Shown here: positions 11,871-22,589 of the stretch, piece after piece
How positions within the stretch are numbered: position 1 is the first letter of the stretch
How the letters are laid out: every line of letters begins with the position of its first letter
The notes under the pieces: generated by a model
The model's database searches: none
What the model was told of the DNA's origin: nothing
The model's input: the letters and a program-made list of their open reading frames with translations, nothing else
Origin: Inonotus obliquus
Lineage: Eukaryota > Basidiomycota > Agaricomycetes > Hymenochaetales > Hymenochaetaceae
Reading direction: 5' to 3'
Length of the DNA: 64,000 nt
Assembly (NCBI GenBank): GCA_032164295.1
Contig: JAJHTX010000010.1
Span: 1,736,001-1,800,000 of the forward strand
Made by a program: the position numbers and the translations under genes

Positions 11871-14800
11871 CTATTGTCCTATCTGCCGCGTCGCAAAACA
11901 CTCCGTCCATCGTCCACCAAGAGCCGCTCCGTCAAAATCAAGTCTCGTCGAAAACTCGCTGAAAACTCCGGTGTTTCGAGGTCGCCAAAGAGTTGCGCGA
12001 AGATCTGGAGGTATCCACAACAGCAACTTGCGTCGTCGGCGTCGACCACGTCCAGGTAGAATCCATCCTCCATCCAAGACCCACTTCGACAAGTATTCGC
12101 TCCTATGCGGAGAATCGATTGTGAGACTGCCATTGCTCTCGTCGGGTGGTTGGAGTAGGTGCGATACAGCCCACGTTCTAATCGTATTGTCGAAAGAACC
12201 TGAGACGAGTCGTGAACCATCGGGGGACAAGGCAAGAGACATGACGAAGCTCGAATGACCCTCGAGGATTTCGATGTTTGATCCGCTGTCCACGTGCCAT
12301 ATTCGTATCGTGTTGTCCATAGATCCCGAATTAATGACGTATTTTCCATCAAGAGAGAAAATGACAGAATAGACAGCGTTCATATGTCCTTTTAAAGGAT
12401 TGCCGATCATCTGTCGACTCTGCACATCCCAGATAATTATAGTTCTGTCCGATGAACCCGAAGCCATCCGCGTGCCATCCGGTGAGAAGCACACAGAACA
12501 AACTCCGCTGGCATGTCCCGTCAAAGGTTCGGATATGCACGCCCATGTTTCTGTATCCCAAATTCTAATCGTCTTGTCGAATGAGCCCGATACGAGCAGC
12601 TTGCCATCGGGAGAGAATGCTAATGAGGAGATACTATCCGAATGGCCATGAAGCGGACCAGCGACAAGCTCTCCGGACTTCAAATCCCATATCCTGATCG
12701 TATTATCGTAGGAGCCAGAGGCAAGCCTTGAACCGCATGGTGACAATGCGATGCAACGAATTCCAGCGGTGTGTCCCTTCAGCGGATCGAAGATCGTCGC
12801 ACCATTCTCGGCATTCCACACCTTGATCGTTCCATCGCCCGAGCCCGAGATGAGTCGCGAGCCATCCAACGAGAATACTACACATCCAACCCAGCTACTG
12901 TGATCCAGAACTAGCACCACCTCCCTGCTCTCGGCATTCCATACTATGATCGACTTGTCCACAGAGGCAGATGCAATTCGACTCGCATCGGGGGAAATCG
13001 CGACTGACATGACAGCAGCGGTATGTCCTGGGAATTGTTCTGACTTGTCTACTCTGGCAATGGCATCCCAAATCCTCACCGTCCGGTCATCGGAACCCGA
13101 AGCGATGTACTTCCCGCAGAGTGACCATGCGACAGACGAAACTGCGCTCGAGTGTTCTATGAAAGGACCGGAAGTGACCTGTCCAGTTTTTGCATCCCAA
13201 ATCATTATTGTATTGTCATAAGACCCAGAGACGATGCGAGTTCCACAAGGAGAGTACGCAATAGACGAGACAAGTAACGAGTGACCAGACAAAGTAGAAA
13301 TAACGCTCCCGCTTTCCGCATTCCAAATTTTAATCGTGCTATCACCGGAACCGGATATGACATGCTTGCCATCCGGAGAGAACGCAACAGACCAAACTCT
13401 ACCGGAATGGCCTCGTAAAGGCTCGTAAAGAGGTCGTCTAGTCTCCACGTCCCAGATAATAACTGTCGTGTCGTTCGAGCCTGACACCAACCGCGCACCG
13501 TCAGGAGAAAACGCAACAGATCTAACTACGCCATTGTGTCCCGTCAACGGACTTGCGATACGTTCTCCCTTCTCGGCATCCCAGAGAACGATGGTTTTGT
13601 CGGCAGATGCGGATGCGATCATCGATCCGTCAGGTGAAAATACGACAGACCGAACGGCATCTTCATGGCCGGAAAGTGGACCTAGAATCAACTCACCCGT
13701 TTCAGCATCCCATACTCTAATCGTGCAGTCCCGCGAACCCGACACAATGCGCCTCCCATCTGGAGAGAAACATACTGACGAGACGCTGCCTGAATGTCCC
13801 GTTAATGGAGCACAAATCTCTTCTCCGCTGGCGATGTCCCAGATTCTGATGCTTCCATCTCGAGAGGCAGACGCAACGCGCCTTCCATCTGGTGAGAGGA
13901 CGACGGAGAAAACTGTGCCGGAATGGCCGTCGAACACCTTCAAGTGCATCGGAGGTCTCTTCACACCCCACCGTCCAACCTGTACCATTGCAGTAACTTG
14001 GTAAAGGTAATGTTGCGCAACCAGCGAATCATGCTTTGCAAGGGGGATCATGGAAATGTATATGTGTGGAGTAGACTGGGATATAGCCGGAGCATATGTA
14101 CTCGCGAGATTGCTGGCGTCCCGTAGAAATGCGGCCATATCCGTGCTAAAAGTCTAGTCGCCAGTCAGATACATAAACATAAGCATGATGGACAACCTAC
14201 CTTGGACCACGTTGCAGCGTCCAGAAGCGCACGGCTGGCAGTTCGATAGAATGCCTTGACCAAGCTCAGCACCTCGAACCAGAACAACAGACGGAGACGG
14301 GCAAAGTCCGAAAGCATGTCTTGCACCACAGGAGAATGAGGAACGTCGAGGAGATGCTGCGCCCAGTAAAGACATGTATATTCAAGGTGAGGTGGGATGT
14401 GATCCGTAACACGACCTGCAAGTCCTGGAACGTCGTCGTTACGGACGAAGGACGACTCCAGACCGCAAATATTGAAATGCAGGAGGTCCGCCATAATAGA
14501 AAAGGACCGCTCGACGATGTAATGCCTCGCTACAAGGATATCGATGAACCACGGATCCTTCGTGCGCTCCTCGGATAAGAGGTAGTCTGAGAAAGAGGTG
14601 TGGAACAGACTGACGGTGCCTTCCTCCATATACGCGACCAAACTACGAAGGTTAGATAAGACAAGGCGCGACGTTTCATATGGCTTCCAACCGAGAATCT
14701 CATCGATTGTTTTGATAGAAAGCGGAACCTTGCTAAAGAGGACAAGACCGAGAATCTTCCGAAAGCGGTCCCTAAGCCGTTCGTTCTCCCACTTGATCCC

Positions 14801-17080
14801 CGAGTTTCGGAGCACCGATGCGTACAGATTGTCAAGTCCAAAACCTGAAAGTGACTTCGAATCCTCGACCAGAAGGTTGAGCTGGTAGAAGGGGTCGCCA
14901 CTATCTATGACAGTTTTGACTGCGGTAGATGCCCATATAAACAGACCATTAGCCGCCTTTCCAAGCAGCTCGATCTTCTCCTCTAAACACCAACCCTCCG
15001 GGACCTCCACCACATCCTTGACAGCGGCAGACACTTCCGTGGAAAGGTAGGTAAGAACATCTTGTTTGCTGTCATCAGATCCATGGTTGAGCTCTATGGT
15101 GTAAACATTGACCAGTTGGGAAGAAAGTGCTTTATCGATGTCCGGCTCCCTGCGGCTCGTGATCATGAATCGAAAGATGCTCGGCAGCTTCGGGAGCTCC
15201 CGCTGCAAAAGGCTGATTAGGACTCGACGCTCACTTGGCGTCCCGCATTCATCGAAGGCGTCGAGCACAATGGCGACGGGACTTGCCATCCTCTGTGAGG
15301 CAGTGCGGAGTGGTCGAAGAAGGAGCTTTTCAAATTGGTGTGCTGAGGATGCCGTCGCGATGTCCACATCCTTATCGATCTCTGCAAGCACCTCTGACCC
15401 AATGCATGGATCGTACAACGCCAGCTTATACGCAATCGATCTGATGACGGAAGACGGGTCGCTCTTCCCTCGCTCGAAGAACAGGAAAGCGCCGAGACGT
15501 GAGGTTCCTTTGAGATCGTTTGCAATTGTGGTGCTTATTGTGCTCTTTCCAGAGCCGGCAACGCCATGCAACCAGAGGATGTTCTGTTTGGTGTCTGCGA
15601 ACATCCATTCCATAATCTGCTTCCTGATCTCCGTGCGTGTATCAGGGAGGCAAGTGGGACGGTTGAAAGAGTCGAAGGATGCTGGGTTTAGTCCTTCTCG
15701 CAGCGTTGATAGACGCTGTCGTTGCACTGGCAAAGCTGTGGCTGAGTAAGCCCTCAAGACAGAAAATGGAGGACCAACCAGTTTCTTCTACTCCCTGCAA
15801 TACTCGTGACGAAACCACAGCGGTGTAAAGAGTTGTACCTGACTCTATTTCCTCCTTAAATCCTTTTAGTACCCGCTCGAATTCATCTATTTTTTGATCG
15901 GCGCTGGTGTCGAGCATTCGTCCTAAGCAGCATCAAATGTCCGCCGAGCATGCGCAGAGATGGACTGACGTACTGAGAAATCCGCGCCTTGCATACTGAT
16001 GAACGAAGATACAGCATTCAGCAATCTGCTTCAGGAGACCCTCAATGGACCGTCGAAGGCTCGATGCCTTTTCCTTAAGGGTCGACCTGTCATTGTCACG
16101 GGCGAACGCAAGCGCACTTCCAATGGAATGCACCAGTTCAATGAGTTTCTTGTCCGTTTGGAAAACATGATCAGCCGCCTGCAGTGTGCATTATATAAAC
16201 GGCATGCGAAGCGCTCGAAATGCAAATCTCACCTCATATAAAGCCGAAACCAACGACCACGCTATCGTCAAGAATGGATGTATCTGATAGACCACTTCAG
16301 CATCCATGCACATTCGGAGAACGCCAATGAACTCACTTCAGATATGGCATCTACGACATCCTTTAGCACGTCCAACCTGGACATTACATCTCCAATGGCA
16401 CGATAGAGGTCACCCTGCTTGCTCATCTGAGCAACTCTATCGCTTGCTGACTGCGTCGTATCAGCAAGTCTTGCCGACCGCTCGAATCCACGTTCCTGGA
16501 CAGCCGCGACCGCTGTCTCGAGGCTTCTTTCCGCATTGGATACAGCATCAGATAGTTCGAGGTGCAGATAGAGCAGGCCCGCGGCCTTCGGTGCATCCCC
16601 TGTTGATAATAGGCTCAAGCAAGCTGAGGGCGTAAAAGTAAGCAATGGGGATGAAACCCAGAGTGCACATCACATTACTTTCTCCGTTGGCACATCTTTC
16701 TAGCAACTCGGAAAGCTTTATGCTGGTAGAGCCGATGAATGGGTGGGATAACCACGAAGATTCGTGCTTGACGCTAATCTCGAGTGTCGCAGAATCATCC
16801 GAGGAGAAGCTGCGTGACGCGTATAAGATAAGCAAAAGAAACGTTGCTACACACTCACAATGCAAGGTGCTCGTTCCACGTTGGAGATGTACTGTCCTTG
16901 ATGACTTTGGTCTCCCTGGTATCACCGCCAATGCTCACTTCCACATAGGGATCCGGCACTTTGCTGTGTAGCCGGTGTTTGAGCTGCAAGCGCTCTGCTC
17001 GTAGAACTGCAGCAAAAGTCAGTATTATACAAGGTGTGATGGGAGTAGAGCTCACTTTTGAGTGTATACGCGATGGTCAT
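11871..17080 (-). CDS. NLR1: C2-helical-NACHT-WD40 protein, exon 3 out of frame
   Basis: STAND-type NLR with the same eight exons as NLR4: 17080-17056, 17006-16859, 16809-16337, 16283-16233, 16178-15974, 15922-15779, 15726-14201 and 14153-11871. Exons 1-3 encode a C2 domain (VPDPYVEV, SPTWNEH). Exons 4-6 encode a helical segment (IHPFLTIAW.., ECCIFVHQYARRGF). Exon 7 encodes NACHT with Walker A GVAGSGKST and Walker B IVLDAFDECG. Exon 8 encodes 14 WD40 repeats and a conserved tail (LDGGWILPGRG, LWIPPDLRATLW). Exon 3 is 473 nt against 472 in NLR3/4: an extra base near 16657 (CTGGGTTTCATCC against CTGGATTCATCC) shifts the frame inside the C2 region. A 34-nt GT..AG segment there could restore frame if spliced, but that is shorter than any other intron here. 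Exons 4-8 are fully open. Orientation is opposite to NLR2-4. Confidence 0.8.
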
Positions 17081-17127
17081 GGTGGTCAGGAAGGAAGACA
17101 GACCTCGTGCCCTACGCCCTCTCCAAT

Positions 17128-17136
17128 CCTTATATA
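17128..17136 (-). promoter_or_regulatory. TATA box of NLR1
   Basis: TATATAAGG on the minus strand, about 50 bp before the ATG at 17080, in a context (GACCTCCACG before, GAGAGGGCGTAGGGCACG after) also conserved upstream of NLR2. Confidence 0.6.
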
Positions 17137-17139
17137 TTC

Positions 17140-17644
17140 GTGGAGGTCATATATCTGAGAAGTATGAACATCGATAGACGCTGTTGTAAAAGTAGAAACA
17201 GGCACCGCGTTCAAGGGGATTTCTTACGTGACCCATCAAGATCGCGTGAGAATTACAGGGAATGGTGCCTTAACAGTGTTGTATTGCATAGTGATATACA
17301 CAATACAGTGAGAGTACATACACCGGGATTTCAACTGGCACTTATGGTAGGAAAAGGGAGGAGGAAAACAATCTACAAAAGGATATTGCAGAAGAAAAAC
17401 CCCCTCCAACTCGGATGACCCCCCCCCCCCCCCCCCCTAACCTGAAACGCAGAATGGCCCAGCCCAGATGATCCCCGTTGCAGCTCGCAACTTCTACGTC
17501 TTTCAGTTACACCTGCCAAAGGTGCGGTTTCCCCGCAGGTACTTTCCTACCCGAAGCGAATAGGTTGGCCATATCCGATGGCATCTGGCCTGGTTACCAG
17601 TGTGACAACCGTCCTCGAGCCCTCCTGCTTTATGGCCCTACTCG
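17140..17644. other. Unit-repeat edge and poly-C tract
   Basis: Upstream of NLR1, homology to the other NLR promoters fades beyond about 17220. A run of 19 C residues occupies 17419-17437. I see no gene. The poly-C run is a possible sequencing or assembly weak point. Confidence 0.5.
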
Positions 17645-18945
17645 CTAAATGTGCGAGATCGTGTCCGGTACCGAAATACCAAGACAAGGGGTGTATGGTT
17701 TTAAGTGGGGGAGGGCTAATACGTGCCGGTACTTAACCAGTACGGTCACGGTACTTGTTGTCTATGAAAAGGGGGGAGTGAATGGATGGGCCAGAAGCAA
17801 AGGATATGTGATTCTGGTATGAAAAGGACAGGTTAGAACATGGGAAAAACTTCGGTACAGGTCGGTACAAGGGAGAACGTAGCAAAACAAAAGTCTAACA
17901 CCGTGGGAAAAATGTTGGTACAGGTCGGTACTGAAACAAAGGGGTCGGTATGTGGAGGTATGTTGTCAAATAAGAAGATCAGTACAGAAACAAAAGGATA
18001 ATGTGCAGAATACGAAGGATAACAAAAGGTCGGTACCATGGGAAAAACATCGGTACACGTCGGTACTGCAAGAAAACAGCTGGCACGGGGTGGTATAGCA
18101 AGAAACTGAATGGGAGAGACTGGTGGATGAAGGTGTTGACTGGACTGGGAAGCAAACCTGAGCCCTCACACGGGAGTCTAACTCTGAAGGTTCACTTGAG
18201 ATGGAACTGGGATGGGACTGGGACGAAGCTTGAGATGAGACTGAGACGGAACTGAGAAGGGGGTGAGGAAACCCAAGCCCTCACGTTAGAGGCTAGCTCC
18301 TAAGATTACCTGGAGAGCTACTACGTACAGGAGGAGATATTTATACTACTGTACTGTAGTTAGCTCATAAGTCCAAAAGGAGAAAGTAAAAAAGGAAGAT
18401 CAAAACAAAGAAAAATGTCATAAGAAGAATAAATACAGTAGAGCCATCAGGGGGACAACAAGAAAGGGTTAGGTAGGACAAGATACCAATAAAAACGCAG
18501 CATATAGTACCCCTGGATGAAAAGTCCTCAGGACAAGAGATTTGAGCCCCTGCCAATTGATACCGATGCGTTCCTGGTGGTACTGGACCTGAAAACCTTA
18601 ACGGATACTGACCCTGAGCTTCCCCAAAGAACAGGCATGCATAGTCCAACCATCAGGAATAAATACCAGAGAGGGAGACGTCTGATCCATGTCATGAGAG
18701 CATGTTGAATTGTCAAAATGTCTCGGTACCAGGTTTCTCGGCGCTCAGTACTCTTGGTATTCTCGGTACCGGGTTTCTTGGCGCTCAGTACCGGTACTCT
18801 CAGCATTCAGTATCTTGAGAAATGGGACCAACAGTTTCTCTAGGTATGCTGGTAGAAACTGAAAGATGTAGATAGGACCGCACTGTAGCATGAGGTAAGT
18901 GTAGAATGGGATACCGGGCTCGATACCGAGCTCAGCTGCACGTAG
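17645..18945. repeat. GGTAC-rich dispersed repeat, copy 1
   Basis: About 1.3 kb, closely matching 23455-24765 in the same orientation. It starts near AAATGTGCGAGATCG.GTCCGGTACCG and ends near CAGCTGCACGTAGTTCTCTTCA. It is full of GGTAC words and holds three spaced GTGGGAAAAAC..CGGTACAGGTCGGTAC subrepeats (17841, 17904, 18038). A TATTTATACTACTGTAC promoter-like stretch lies near 18342. No long ORF or recognisable transposon protein, so it is probably a non-autonomous element or part of one. Confidence 0.75.
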
Positions 18946-20320
18946 TTCTCTTCATCGCAATGGTGTCGTCATAGGAAGGCCTTCCCGGCCCCCGTAGAAG
19001 CCTATTACAGGCTCAAGACATTGTGGCCCTGCACCACTGCCGTCCGTTGCTCCCCGACTTACATGGGTATATCCTCCTTATCCACATGACCACTCCTTAT
19101 CTCCAGTCTGGAGGGAAGAATCAGGTGCCCCAGCATGCAACTGCGGTGCACCATTACAGCAACTAACCCAGCCCCGAAGCCGCCAGGACAGTCAACAGTG
19201 CGTGAACAAAGGTAGTGAGAATGGACCCCTACTAGAGGGTAGGACGAAGGATAGGTTTTAGACTGGGTTTCACCAGTTCGCCTGACGAGGGAGGCGAGCA
19301 TGACTTACGTCGTGCATAAAAGAGATTAACCCCACGGCAAGTAGGAGACAGCATAAAGCTGAACAACCTGATGTTGCAGGGGAGATACCATAAAGTGCAG
19401 ACTCCCCAGAACTATACTGGCAAGGCAGACAGAATGAAGAGAGAGAGAGGGAGTTTTCCACGCTCGATGGTGGTGGTTGAAGGAAAGGTGGTGCCTGGCA
19501 CGGCCTGTGAAATTGTCGTGACACTTTTAGCCAGGCGGAGTTTCAAATACTTCCCATAGATAGTAACTCACATTGATCTTCTTGTCTCACTTTCCGTGCC
19601 CCCACTAAATCCCTTGAATATGCAGTTCCACTGAGTTCAAGCAATTCGTCCCTTCCTTTCAATATAAAAAGGCTTTTGATAACTACCCAAAATGTAATAT
19701 ACTAAATCTGAGTCTACTGTAGGTGACATTCAGGTAGAATAAACATCTCTGGTTTTAATTGTGTGTCACATGATCTTATTTTGAGGTTTTTACATGGCCA
19801 CATCTTCCTCCGAAAACACTTAAAACAGTCCCTTTAAATTGTTTGGAGATTATTGTTATGTGTATTAGAATGGTTATATCAACAATTCAAAGGAGAGACT
19901 GGGTTCTTGGCGAGGATATTAGTAATTATGAAAGATTCAGCAGCATATATGCTTCCTAGCTCAATGAATTCATGAACTCTTGCTGTGTTTCTTTCACAAA
20001 CATGAATCTTAAGAAAAATAAAAGATTTTGGAAAGAAAACATCTTTTAAAAGTATCTTAGTTGTTTCAATATGCATGTAAAATCACTGTATCTTGATGAA
20101 TAATGGGTAATTTAAAAATCTGTCTTTCCATTTTGTTCAGAATGTTGAAAAATAATTTTTGAACATTTTTGAACATTTTTTGTAAAATTGTAGAAGGCTG
20201 GACAAGCCCTCAATGTCAGAGTAGAAAAGTGAGACAGGTGAATCGAGTGTCAATCACCGCTTAGCCATGGAAGGGACCGTGGGAACATCACGAAAATTTC
20301 ATGGGCCATGCCAGGTACCA
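18946..20320. other. Repeat-region filler, no gene seen
   Basis: Unique within the window. AT-rich from 19560 onward, with short repeats such as GAACATTTTTGAACATTTTT at 20161. No ORF above about 85 residues with family resemblance. Confidence 0.4.
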
Positions 20321-21300
20321 CAGGGAATTCCATAAGAATTTGGACACGTGATGTTTTCTGTTTTTGGCCCCTTCAGTACCTCAGAACACAAAATAAATTA
20401 TATCTCACTCAATTCTTGATCGTTTCGCATCATATAAGTTGCTAAATTCATGCCCTAATTGTGCCATCCAAACTGTAACAAACCCGAGCAAAACCGGTGA
20501 AGAATTGACCTCGACATAGCGCAACATGTTGTTTTTTCATGTATTCCTCATGTCCATTTTTTCCTGCACTCAATTCATGGTCTGCAACACCCACAAGTGT
20601 CTCAGAATGCTTAGATGGAATAACTGTGAATTTAGGGCCTGAATTTGAGATGTATTTGAAGGTGTATGTGCCAGTCTGGGGGCATGCCTGGAAGGCAGAA
20701 AATGCCCCCTCTCTCCCCTCTCCCCATGCCCTAGAAACAAATATCTGAAGCCCAATTCATACATGTAAACTCATCCCATGCCTATTGAAAGTGATTTGAG
20801 CACTTCTTGTGTCTTCTATGAGGATTGGTGCATTGTTTGAGGTGGGCATATGCACCATGCTTCCCTGCCTTTCCCCAGCTTCCCAACATATCCATTTGCT
20901 CTGGGAGAGGCTCGGATACATTTCTGCCTTCCAGACATGCCTCAGACTGGCACTTACAGCTCAATACACATCTCAAATGCAGGCCCTAAACTCACAGTTA
21001 TTCCATCTGAGCATTCTGAGACACTTGTGGGTGCTGCAGACCCAGATTTGAGTGCAGGAAAAAATGGACATGAGGAATACATGAAAAAACAACATGTTGC
21101 GCTATGTCGAGGTCAATTCTTCACCAGTTTTGCTCAGGTTTGTTACAGTTTGGATGGCACAATTAGGGCATGAATTTAGCAACTTATATGACACGAAACG
21201 ATCAAGAATTGAGTGAGATATAATTTATTTTGTGTTCTGAGGTACTGAAGGGGCCAAAAATGGAAAACATCACGTGTCCAAATTCTTATGGAATTCCCTG
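20321..21300. mobile_element. Foldback element with inverted repeats of about 380 bp
   Basis: The left arm (20321 to about 20702) and right arm (about 20922-21300) are near-perfect reverse complements. The outer ends are CAGGGAATTCCATAAGAATT and its complement. Inside are matching blocks for GGACACGTGATG, TTGATCGTTTCG, GACATAGCGCAACATG and CACAAGTGTCTCAGAATGC. A spacer of about 220 bp has no coding potential. No clear target-site duplication is visible (ACCA before, TACT after). The structure fits a foldback or large MITE-like DNA element; its superfamily is unknown. Confidence 0.8.
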
Positions 21301-21684
21301 TACTAGTAGAATCTGTCAATATACATTGTCATCAAATCTGGTTATTTTAATTACCATATGTAGTTTTATGATCGATCTAACTCTGGATATTGGTTTCATG
21401 AGATATCCTGTCAAAATAAAAGCTGAGGTTGTGTGATGTTACTAATATAGGTCTCAGATAATAGTTTGTCAGAAGGTCTGGACAATAGATAAGATGAGAT
21501 TCCGTTAGTTGATCAGCTCAGATCTATGATAAGATAAATCCAGGTGATCTGTGCACAACTCGCAAAACCTAAATTTTGTGTTCTTAGCACGGTCTACCAT
21601 ACCTCTATCCATGACCGGACTTAGAGATGAGTATCATGGGCAGGTTATCTATATATATTTCTCATCCTACGCTTCTTCCATCAT

Positions 21685-22585
21685 GCCCAAGTTATCTCAG
21701 GTGAGTACTATTTCACTTTATCACAGAACATCAAAAATAAACTCACTTTCACATTGCACACTCGCAGAAATCATCCTCACAACGATGTTTAGTCCTCTGT
21801 GAGTGTTCGCGATGTACTTGCAATGGCTTGCATAGGGGAGACTTCATTAATGCTAACTTGAAGCGTTCACATGAACACGTTGACGGAAAACTGAAAGTGA
21901 AAGCACTCAGGGCCGATACTGGTGAGTCCATTGTGCCCCTATTCAACTTGCTGCAGGTGTTGATGTTGCATTAGAGGTGGACAATACCAGTCATATCACT
22001 TCAAGAATTAGCCTTTATGACTCGAATGTTCTCAATACAAATGCTTCAGGCTCCAGTTCTGGGTTGCAGGCATTAGTAGAGTCCAGAGAACAACCTCAAT
22101 CATCTGACAATAGACAGCCATTCTCTGAAGCTAGTACAAGCGATGTGCAGAGAGCTAGTGGCACTGATGCAAATGAGATGAATGAACTCATGGAGTCATA
22201 GCAAAATGAAGCTGTCCATCTGTTCGATTGGACATTAGCGAATGATGACATGGACATCGATAGCGGTCCTTATGACACAGACGTCTACCCCCCACGACAA
22301 GAACTAGTGGATACCCTCACTACCACAGAGGACGGTAAGTCTCTGTGCTCAATTGAAAGCTTAGATAGCGCTAATTGCAGCTGCAAAGAAGAACTTATGC
22401 TGGGTCATTTCTCTGAGCAGCCGATCGATATTGAACATCAACACGGACCTGGCTCTGGACTTGATGAGGAATTGATTGGGTCCTCAATTGAAGACATAGA
22501 TATCATGCCTCTAGAGGACTCTGGCAGGGACTCTGGCTCCAATCCACCTACTACACTGTCAGACCAAGATATTGCCTGGACATAA
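21685..22585 (+). pseudogene. Tnp2-type transposase relic, 5' part
   Basis: Start MPKLSQ at 21685. After a short intron a Cys-rich motif follows (LCECSRCTCNGLHRGDF..LKRSHEH, about 21795-21880), like the N-terminal zinc-binding part of basidiomycete Tnp2 (CACTA/En-Spm) transposases. The last exon continues from about 21959 as an acidic, Ser-rich linker. One reading frame runs from 21977 to 22585 but is broken by an in-frame TAG at 22199. Homology then stops where the 22.6-27.15 kb block is inserted. A dead copy. Confidence 0.65.
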
Positions 22586-22589
22586 ACAA

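Noticed and set aside
17419..17437. Run of 19 C residues as a regulatory or G-quadruplex-like site
   Set aside because: A plain homopolymer, equally explained by sequencing or assembly artefact; no flanking structure supports a function.
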